Positions 56,821 to 64,000 of a stretch of DNA of 64,000 bases are shown in pieces. The stretch is from the NCBI RefSeq assembly GCF_000283155.1, contig NW_004454173.1:11735596-11799595 (forward strand), given 5' to 3'. The stretch is from Ceratotherium simum simum (taxonomy: Eukaryota > Chordata > Mammalia > Perissodactyla > Rhinocerotidae). Under the pieces are notes generated by a model. That model saw only the letters and a program-made list of their open reading frames with translations, ran no database searches and was not told where the DNA came from. Made by a program: the position numbers and the translations under genes. Every line of letters starts with the position of its first letter. The first letter of the stretch is position 1.

Positions 56821-57719
56821 CAGAGTTAAAATAGTGAATAATATTTACCTATTCAATATAACCTAAGAAGGTTTATCATTTACCTGACAATGTTTCCCAT
56901 GCAATTTAGCATACCAAACAAGCCTAATTAATTTAGTATCTCCCTCTTTACAGGAAGAGAAAATAAATGTCTTTGAGAAGTCCCAGGGCCCTTTGAAAAT
57001 TCTCAAAGAAAAAAGTCAAAAGAAAGACTTTATTTAGGATATGAATTTTGGGGAGCTTGTCAAAAATATCAAAAGGTTTTAAAACACTTGGTCAGACAAG
57101 ATCAAGGGGTTGCTGATCTTGTAGCAGTGAAACAATGCTTAGTTACCCATTCAAACAAAGTGACAACAGAAACAGTCAGGGGCAAACAAAGCATTAGGAC
57201 AGTCAAAAAAAAAAGTCTTAATAGAGAGACCTCAGTCTTTTGAACATAGGAAATTACCTTAACAAAACATAGACCTCTGTCTTTTAGGTAGACTTACTCA
57301 AAGGTAAAAAAAAAACCTTTTTATATAATAACCTCTGTCAAGAGCAGACTGAGTCTAAGAAAATTACCCTTTTAAAAGAAAGAGAAAACCAAATTCTAAT
57401 TTTTGTACCAGCTTACTTCTGATATTAAAACTTATTCCCTTAATTAAGTTTATTTTAACCTTAGCCAACTTGACCATGTATAAAACTCTTTCCACAGGGT
57501 TCCTCTTCAATGAACCTTCTATAACTTTCTTTTTACATTCAGAATTTGTCACATGCCTTTCTTTTTTCCTTTCTAGTACTTTAGGACAAATTTATCTTTC
57601 TTAACCAAACAAACAAAAATATTTCCATTGTTCATACCTTCTTTATGAAAACATACATCTTACTTTCCTTGAATACAAACATATTTTTCTTAATTTTTAG
57701 TAGCTTTAATCACATATGC

Positions 57720-57960
57720 TTTTGTGTGTGTGTGTGTGTGTGAGGAAATCAGCCCTGAGCTAACATCCATGCCAATCCTCCTCTTTTTGCTGAGGAAGAC
57801 TGGCCTTGGGCTGACATCTGTGCCCATCTTCCTCCACTTTATATGGGACGCCGCCACAGCATGGCCTGACAAGCGGTGCGTCAGTGCGCGCCCAGGATCA
57901 GACCCTGGGCCGCCAGCAGCGGAGCTCGCACTCTTAACTGCTACGCCATGGGGCTGGCCC
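57720..57960 (-). mobile_element. ERE-type SINE in the ERV-B leader
   Basis: Minus-strand head GGGCCAGCCCCATGGCGTAG, tail modules and a (GT)n stretch at the end. The duplication TAATCACATATGC / TAATCGCATATAC lies at 57707-57719 and 57961-57973, with two changes. Confidence 0.94.
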
Positions 57961-58299
57961 TAATCGCATATACTAACTAGAATTTTTAACCCTTAGAAAA
58001 CTTAATTTCTAAGTAAAAACTAAGTAAGCAGTTATAAACTTTCTTTTACATTAGCATTTCATGGCTTGGCAAATTTATAAATACCTTTTATAATTTTTTA
58101 GAAAATACGTCACTTCATAGTACAATCTTTTAATAAAACACAACATATGTTTACCAATAGGCCCACAACACCTTTTAGTTTCTCTGTAATAAGCCAAAAG
58201 TAGACAAACCTATATTTAGCAATTAATGTCTAATATCTTATCTTATTTGGAAATGATCTAGATACTCAGTGAATTTTTATCATTTAATTTAACCCAGCA

Positions 58300-58529
58300 G
58301 GGCTGGCCCCATGGCGTAGTGGTTAAGTGCACTCACTCCGCTGCTGGCGGCCTGGGTTCAGTTCCTGGGGACACACCAACGCACCGCTTGTCAAGCCATG
58401 CTGTGGCGGTGTCCCACATAAAGTGGAGGAAGATGGGCACGGATGTCAGCTCAGGGCCAGTCTTCCTCAGCAAAAAGAGGAGAATTGGCATGGCTGTTAG
58501 CTCAGGGCTGATCTTCCTCACACAAAAAA
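58300..58529 (+). mobile_element. ERE-type SINE in the ERV-B leader
   Basis: Plus-strand head GGGCTGGCCCCATGGCGTAG and two tail modules. The duplication AATTTAACCCAGCA / AATTTAACCTAGCA is at 58286-58299 and 58530-58543. Confidence 0.94.
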
Positions 58530-59712
58530 AATTTAACCTAGCAAAACGTCAAAGTTTCACGCTACCAAAGAGATTTTGGAAGCTATATTAAGTTCATACA
58601 CCATAACACATAATTATTCTTAAAAGTTCACCCAACACTCATCTTTTTCACATCTATTTAGTTACCTGTTCCCAATAATTATTTAGATTGCCTACAAGAC
58701 TTTATGAGACATTAGATAAAATTAGCCATCATTTAAGTTATTATTTTTGTTAACCAGTTTTGTAGTAGAAATAACGTCAGCTTATTTGACCTATAAACGT
58801 GGAATAAAGGCTGCGTGTCTGCATCATCCAATGCTGAAAACCATCAAACTTAAATAAGCTTTTATTTACCAAAGATTATTTCATATCACATTAACTTGAA
58901 AGATATTTGGGTTAGTTGCACTTAGAAATCATGTTTGTAAGCACTTACTTTTTAAGCCCATTAAACAGAGCTCTTAATTTTGACCATACCATCTGGAGGT
59001 AAAATATCAGACACATAACATACATATAGACACATACATAAACAACAGACAGATGCAAAAAAGATTTTATAGCCTCTGTTTTAGCAGTTTGCACCTGCAA
59101 AAGCTTCTTTTCCCATTGTTTATTTCTTTCAGCCTTAGGCCCCCTGTTGTTTTAAGCACTTGCGCAAGTCTCCAGAGTTCAGAGGGGAGGCTGGCCATTT
59201 GGGAACTGGTCAGGCTCTAAGAAGCTCAATTTCCCGCTTTTCTTTTAGTTTTGTTTTGCTATAAAGTCTGAACAACATCTAAGGACAGTGCGGTGGGTCA
59301 TAAGTGTGCTGCTTGTGAGTGTTACTCCCTAAAGAAAGGTCGTAATCACTCTCTTAGTTACCTCGGTTTTTCCCGCCTGCAGCCTAATACTGCCGTGGGG
59401 GCTCGGAATGTGGGTGACCAACCCCCATATGTACTTCCCCAGATGAGCCTTTAATTAATTAACGTGAATGATAGTGGAGTTCTTATTGGGACGCTGCACA
59501 TTGTAAGGATGACCTCTGACACTCCCACTGAGGTTCTCAGTCACCTGAGAATGCCTTTCGGCTGGGAGGAGCAATGTCTCTTTTTGGAGCTGAACAAGTT
59601 CAGACTCTCATTTCTCTATCAAGCAGTTTGTTCAGACGTTATAAACACAATTCTTTCCAATTTAAAGCCAAATTAAAAAGATCAGCCTGCCCCATTCACT
59701 CCAAAAGTTACT

Positions 59713-59791
59713 CCTAGGCTTACTTGGCCTAGGAAATTCCCCCTAGGTTTCTCTTTCCTAGGAAGTCCCCCCTAGGTTCCTCTGACCTAGG
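59713..59791. repeat. Six regularly spaced CCTAGG palindromes
   Basis: CCTAGG starts at 59713, 59728, 59742, 59757, 59771 and 59786, with spacing alternating 15 and 14 bases. This is a roughly 29-base tandem unit, two and a half copies, in ERV-B just inside the point where similarity to ERV-A begins. ERV-A has one CCTAGG at the matching place (about 39896). Confidence 0.93.
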
Positions 59792-60009
59792 GTATGTACA
59801 GTACCCCCTTAAGACACTTCGTCTTAAGCCTTGAAACAGCTCAAATAAACTCTGGACAGTCAACTTAAAATAAGGAGGTCCGGGTTTCAGAAGAACTCAC
59901 CAGGGTCACCTGAAGAATGCAGTGATCCAGGGGTGCTCAATGGGCCCCTATTGGTACTGAATGCCAGTTCAGTGTAGATTCCAGGTGGTCTCTGTTGGGT
60001 TTCTCTGAA

Positions 60010-60027
60010 ATCCTGCCAACTACACCA
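60010..60027 (-). promoter_or_regulatory. ERV-B primer-binding site, serine tRNA type
   Basis: Next to the 5' LTR the minus strand reads TGGTGTAGTTGGCAGGAT. The 3' end of mammalian tRNA-Ser (AGA/TGA) with CCA predicts TGGCGTAGTCGGCAGGAT. The only two differences are C-to-T changes at the two CpG sites, the expected methylation decay. The following TTC against TCG shows a third such site. Confidence 0.85.
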
Positions 60028-60603
60028 AGAAATGTCAATGCAAATAATCCATAATCAATCTATAAATCAAAACTGGGGTGAGTTTATTATGAGCCAAATT
60101 TGAGGACCATATAGCCAGGGGCCTTCCCTCCCCAGGGAAGGAAGGGCACCAAAGAAGTGGGGTGTACAGAGTGGTTATATACCGTCAAAGAGCATGTATC
60201 ACATATGATTGCAGTGTCCCTTTTACAATAGTCACATGATTGTCCTGTCAGCACAGCGATTGATGGACACAGCAGGTATCAGGTCTGCTGTCTCAGATGG
60301 GCACAGCAGGTAGCAGGTCTATTGTCTCAAGTTGGATGATCACAGGTGAGCACAGCTATCAAAAACTAGCCTATGGAGAAATGCTTATCCATAAGGAAAT
60401 GCCAACGTGGGGGAAGTTGCATCCTTATCTTAAGGGCATTTGTTCTTGTCTTTGGGACATGGTAATTGCTTAAAGCAGATATACAATGCATGTTCAAAGG
60501 CCACGGTCAGGCCCTTTTGGAAAAACAAGGTCTGAATTAGTTTTACACCAAATGGCTTCCTCATATACTCCAATATGTCCTACTGCTTGCCATTTATTTA
60601 TCA
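60028..60603 (-). repeat. ERV-B 5' LTR
   Basis: Same family as 53430-53963, but with an extra copy of a roughly 31-base unit, GG(A/G)CACAGCAGGTA(T/G)CAGG..., at about 60268-60330, and a short insertion near 60200. By eye it is around 90 percent identical to the 3' LTR outside these; not computed. On the minus strand it starts TGATAAATAAATGGCAAG. Confidence 0.93.
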
Positions 60604-61823
60604 AAAATAACATTCAACCAAGAAAGCAAATATACATAACACAGCTCTATAGAGATGGATGGTGGCCATCTAACTGTGTAAGTGAGATGGGGAAGAATTC
60701 TCTTCCATTCTCTGGTGGTGCCTCCTAATGTGGAAAGCTCAGCAGCACAGTTTAATAGAGAAAGAAAAACCAGTGCTAGACTTCTCAGCATTTAGATAAC
60801 TGCCTTGCCTTAGAGATGGAAAAACTGAGACCCGGAGGTACTAACTTTTCCCAAACTCTGTGTTCTCCCCATTAATCGCCTAGGGCATAATCCTCCACAA
60901 AACACATCCAGATAATAACTCACAGCAAAAGAAAAGTTCTTATCCTTATTTAGAAACTGGACACCTGGAATTGCTTTCTGGAAAATCGGTATTCAATAAT
61001 AGTGCCAGCCAGGAGATGGCGACTTGCCTTCTCTCCAGGAGAGCTACATTCTAGGCAGGCACTGAAGGGCAGAGAGCGTTGAGACCTGGCCAGATCAGCT
61101 GGCTGGGTCAGCCAGGGGCCTCTAGGGAGGAGAGCTTCGAAACAGTGCTCTGCCTCAGAATGCCTCATTCTTGTTGGCTGGACCTCCATAAGGAAAATAG
61201 TTGTTGCTGAAAAAGATACATTTTTAAGACTTCAGATGCAAGAGCAACTCCAGATCCAGGATGGTTGGCAGGCCCATAGTCAGGAATTTATCTCAAATTC
61301 AGGGAGTTTGAAAATCTAGGACAGTTCCTTGGCAACCCAGCGCTGACAGTCCTTTTGTTCAACTTTTCTTTGGCTTAGGCAACAGCCTCTGAGAAGCAGC
61401 CAGATTTTCTCCAAGATGGAGACTCAACCTGGCCAACTTTCTACCAAAGGAATTATTAACCTGGGCTTGGGGATCCCCCAGCCCCTACAACTGGGTGTAA
61501 AATTGTGTGTGAGGGTTAGAGGTGGAGGATGTGCCGATACAGTTTCTAGAGAGAAGGCCCGTTGTTTGCTTCTGTCTCTCAGAGGTCTTCATGATTCAAA
61601 AAGAGTTAAGAAATGACTCAAACTTTTCCCAGCCTTTTCCCCTAGAGGCCTCACTGATTCTTTACCCCAGTAAGTCCCCTGAGATCCTGCAGTTCTCCAT
61701 TTTTCATTGAGAGGTGTATCGGTCAGGGACCAGCCAGAAGACAGAAACATTATCAGTAATTTGAACAGAGAAGGTAATATAATAATTGTTAGCTAAGTAT
61801 GTTAAGTGGGAAACTGAAAAGGC
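60604..61823. other. Unique sequence, nothing recognised
   Basis: No gene or named repeat is recognised. Confidence 0.35.
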
Positions 61824-61836
61824 AAAAAGAGTGCAT

Positions 61837-62138
61837 TGGGGCCGGCCCCATGGCTTAGCAGTTAAGTGTGCACGCTCCGCTACTGGGGGCCCGGGTTCGG
61901 ATCCAGGCGCGCACCAACGCACCACTTGTCCAGCCATGTGGTGTCCCACATACAGCAACTAGAAGGATGTGCAACTATGACATACAACTATCTACTGGGG
62001 CTTTGGGGAGAAAAAGGGAAAAAAAAAAAGGAAGAGGATTGGTAATAGATGTTAGCTCAGGGCTGGTCTTCCTCAGCAAAAAGAGGAGGACTGGCATGGA
62101 TGTTAGCTCAGGGCTGATCTTCCTCACACACACACAAA
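61837..62138 (+). mobile_element. ERE-type SINE, long composite form
   Basis: Head GGGGCCGGCCCCATGGCTTA, GGGTTCGGATCCAGG, the CAGCAACTAGAAGGATG and CTACTGGGGCTTTGGGG modules and two tail modules, ending in (CA)n and poly-A. The duplication AAAAAGAGTGCAT is at 61824-61836 and 62139-62151. Confidence 0.95.
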
Positions 62139-62200
62139 AAAAAGAGTGCATGAAGGTATCACAGACGTAGCACCTGAAGGAGTGGCCACCGCCCCAGGGC

Positions 62201-62762
62201 TGTTGCCGTACCAGGTCTGTTTTTGCCTGCTGCCCAGAAAGCCAAACACCAAGAGGACGAGATTGCCGAGAGAGAGAGAGAGAGAGAGGGTTTATTAATC
62301 ACAAGGCAGCCAAGCCGGGAAATGGGAGAATGAATCTCAAATCTGTTCCCCCAAAAATAGGGACTCAGGTATATTTATGGGGTAGGGGCAAGGTGGTCTG
62401 AAATGATTGAAGGTGAGGAGAGATGAGGTAATTGATGACCCGTTCAAGCGTAGTCCAGCTTCATGCCTTTTCGTAGGACGCATGTTCACAGAATGGCAGT
62501 GTTAGCATGCCCTGAGGGTGGAGCTCTAACCTCGTGATGTCAATAGGTTGCTTATCAGACATATGTCTATGTGGGCCCAGTTGATGGGTTGGTGGTCTCA
62601 ACCAGCCTGAAGTGGACAAGGGGTTCCAATTCCTGAAAAAGATATCTCAAATACCCATTACCATGGTGACCCTGGCTCCGGAGGGATGTTACCTAAAGGA
62701 ACCTAGGGGAGTCAGATAGCATATTGCCTAAACAGCACAGTTAACAACGGGTAAGTTTATCA
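62201..62762 (-). mobile_element. Solo LTR, family X (copy 3)
   Basis: Plus-strand words GGTTTATTAATCACAAGGCA, ATAGGGACTCAGGTATATTT, AGGACGCATGTTCACAGAAT, CCCAGTTGATGGGTTGGTGG and CCATTACCATGGTGACCC match copies 1 and 2. An expanded (GA)n tract sits at 62264-62288 where copy 1 has only GCAGAGAGAG. The right end adjoins an ERV-A-type LTR piece. Confidence 0.82.
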
Positions 62763-63086
62763 TGCAGATTTAAGTCCTCGCCTTCCGCCTTCCGTTCGGA
62801 TAAGTTTCTAGGTAAGGGCATCCCCACCTTCTTCCTGGTACAGGGAAGAAGATACATTTACAAATGGAGATTTGCTTTACAAATGTAAATGTATCTTATA
62901 AAGGGTAACCAGAACTAAGAAGGGGCTTAGCAAGGACTCTCCCAGATACCCAGAGATGTCTGTGGTAATGGCCTGTTCTGGGGGAAGGCCTCCCATCCCA
63001 AACTCCTTTGGTTAGTTAGTGGGGGTGGGGGCCAAAGTGTCTTTTAGGCAGAGATATATTTTGAGGTGGCCAATTCCAACCCCCCA
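62763..63086 (-). mobile_element. Truncated LTR of the ERV-A family
   Basis: On the minus strand it reads TGGGGGGTTGGAATTGGCCA, CCTCAAAATATATCTC, ACATTTACATTTGTAAAGC, CCATTTGTAAATGTATCTTC, AGGAAGAAGGTGGGGATG and ACTTAAATCTGCA. It parallels the first two thirds of the ERV-A LTR and stops exactly where the family X LTR begins. The remaining third is absent on the far side. Confidence 0.8.
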
Positions 63087-63634
63087 TAGTTACTAGCTGC
63101 TTAATCATCAATGGCTAACTGTTTGCCAGTTTCAGGGTGAGGTGTGGGAAGAGGTGGGAATTATTAAAACTCAGAAACTCAAGACTCTGACTCTGAGCGG
63201 GATGCACTGCTCAGCTGAGCTGGCATCTCTGAGCTGGAGAGGGGCTCCGTGGGGACCTGGTGGCTCCTGGGAGTGGGGAGTGTGATGAGGCTGGTCCTGT
63301 AAGTGTTAGAGAAACTGCAGACTGCATGCAGGTGCTGCCACAAGAAGGAACTGCCCTGCCAGGGTGAAGAGGCACAACGAGGGTGGCATCGACAGGAACA
63401 GGAAACCCATGGGAGGGAGCGAGTCCTTTCTCCTCCAGCCATGCTGTCTCCCTCCAGCGCCTCCCATTGGAAGAGCTAACATGGAGCCAGCTGGCAAAGC
63501 TGAAATATGGTTTGCAGAGGCTCAGCTCCAGCGTCACAAGGCCAAGTACAGAAGAGTAGGTTTGGAGCTGAGAGACAGTAAGTTCAGAAGGTCCCCCAAA
63601 ACACTTTGTTTACTGTAATATTCACAACACTTAC
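63087..63634. other. Unassigned; probable old repeat at 63478-63610
   Basis: ATGGAGCCAGCTGGCAAAGC, ATATGGTTTGCAGAGGCTCA and AGTACAGAAGAGTAGGTTTG have the wording of an old dispersed repeat. I recognise no gene. Confidence 0.3.
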
Positions 63635-63898
63635 CGTAACTGTTCATCCAAAGGGGTTCAAGCTCTTGATATCTTCATCATTGAGCAATATCTGGGGGCA
63701 TGTGTAGTGGATTTTTACATCAAGTCTCGGATTCCCAGTGGCAGCCATCTGCCTCCGTGGTCTTGCAACAATGAGAGCAGTGGTGGCTCTCACCGTTCTC
63801 AATCTCTGGTCAGGACGGGCTTCTAAGTTGGGTGCGGAGCAATGGAGACTTCTTGACCACGGCCCCACAGTGGCTGTGGGCACTGGCCTATTTATATA
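63635..63898 (-). promoter_or_regulatory. Candidate TATA promoter and first exon (or LTR promoter)
   Basis: On the minus strand a TATA box, TATATAAATA (63889-63898), is followed about 25-30 bases on by a GCCCACAGCC region and then by an open stretch. It ends at a consensus splice donor, TTACG/GTAAGTG (GTAAGT at 63629-63634). A short frame starting ATGGCTGCCACTGGG ends TTTGGATGA before the donor, so the exon would be mostly untranslated. The same layout could be the promoter part of an unrecognised LTR. Confidence 0.25.
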
Positions 63899-64000
63899 GT
63901 TGGTGTCACCTCTCCAGTGAAGTTTCTGGGATTTTGAGCCAGAGTCTAACTCATAAACCACAGCTCACTCTTTCCCTAGGCACTGGGAAATTTCCCAGTA

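Larger units (their letters stand above)
56830..59705 (-). repeat. ERV-B leader segment shared with ERV-A
   Basis: This AT-rich non-coding interior matches ERV-A 39890-42390 in the same element orientation. The best-kept part, 59090-59690, includes a short parallel frame on both elements (residues SDTPTEVLSHLR and SFLYQAVCSD read antisense to the viruses). This is shared ancestry, not a gene. Two SINEs interrupt it. Confidence 0.85.
53430..60603 (-). mobile_element. ERV-B: endogenous retrovirus with pol and env remnants
   Basis: Reading from 60603 downward the order is 5' LTR, serine-tRNA-type primer site, a long non-coding leader shared with ERV-A, a pol remnant that starts in RNase H, an env transmembrane remnant, a polypurine tract and the 3' LTR. 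Integrase and env features look gamma/class I-like. Gag, protease and reverse transcriptase are not found, and every remaining frame has stops. Three ERE SINEs interrupt it. No clear target duplication is seen (GAAG and AAAA outside the LTRs), perhaps because of decay. Confidence 0.9.

Noticed and set aside
61824..62151. A possible functional element at the (CA)n/poly-A boundary near 62130
   Set aside because: It is simply the SINE tail, bounded by the 13-base target duplication.
1..64000. CRISPR arrays, operons or other prokaryotic systems
   Set aside because: The repeat content (ERE, MIR, L2, L1, MaLR, ERVs) is mammalian nuclear DNA. No spaced direct-repeat array or dense gene layout exists.

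Overview
This is a stretch of mammalian nuclear DNA. About half of it is recognisable interspersed repeats, and the rest is old sequence with no confident gene. At least fifteen tRNA-derived SINEs share a head beginning GGCCGGCCC with GGTTAAGTG and GGTTCGGATCC inside. This is the ERE (equine repetitive element) type, known from perissodactyls, so the source is most likely a horse, rhinoceros or tapir relative. As I remember the horse ERE consensus, these heads differ from it, so a rhinoceros or tapir is my preferred guess, weakly held. MIR, L2, old L1 and MaLR-type LTRs fill the background. Two 100-N blocks (6203-6302 and 25415-25514) are assembly gaps.

Layout. 1-24 kb: mostly unique sequence with scattered ERE SINEs, MIRs, L1 3' ends (5.1-6.8, 9.9-10.2, 11.3-12.2 kb) and MaLR-type LTRs (9.0, 20.4, 22.9 kb). 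24-38 kb: a dense repeat zone. It holds a minus-strand L1 3' end, a solo LTR with a 4-bp duplication at 25.2-25.9 kb, and an L1 split by a second solo LTR at 26.5-27.1 kb. Further LTRs of several families follow in both orientations. 38.2-44.7 kb: a plus-strand endogenous retrovirus (called ERV-A here) with paired LTRs and a CTAT target duplication but no recognisable coding region. 44.7-53.4 kb: mostly unique sequence with MIR and L2 and a few exon-like open stretches I cannot identify. 53.4-60.6 kb: a minus-strand endogenous retrovirus (ERV-B) with paired LTRs, a serine-tRNA-type primer binding site, a polypurine tract and decayed pol and env remnants. It is cut by three ERE SINEs. 60.6-64 kb: a SINE, two LTR pieces and a TATA-bearing candidate first exon on the minus strand.

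No functional protein-coding gene, RNA gene, CRISPR array or bacterial-type system is supported. The main observations are these. ERV-A and ERV-B share about 2.4 kb of internal sequence but carry unrelated LTRs and different primer sites. A 91-bp inverted copy of an ancient MIR, with one mismatch, sits inside a solo LTR 1.6 kb away. Several exon-like stretches deserve a transcript or conservation check.
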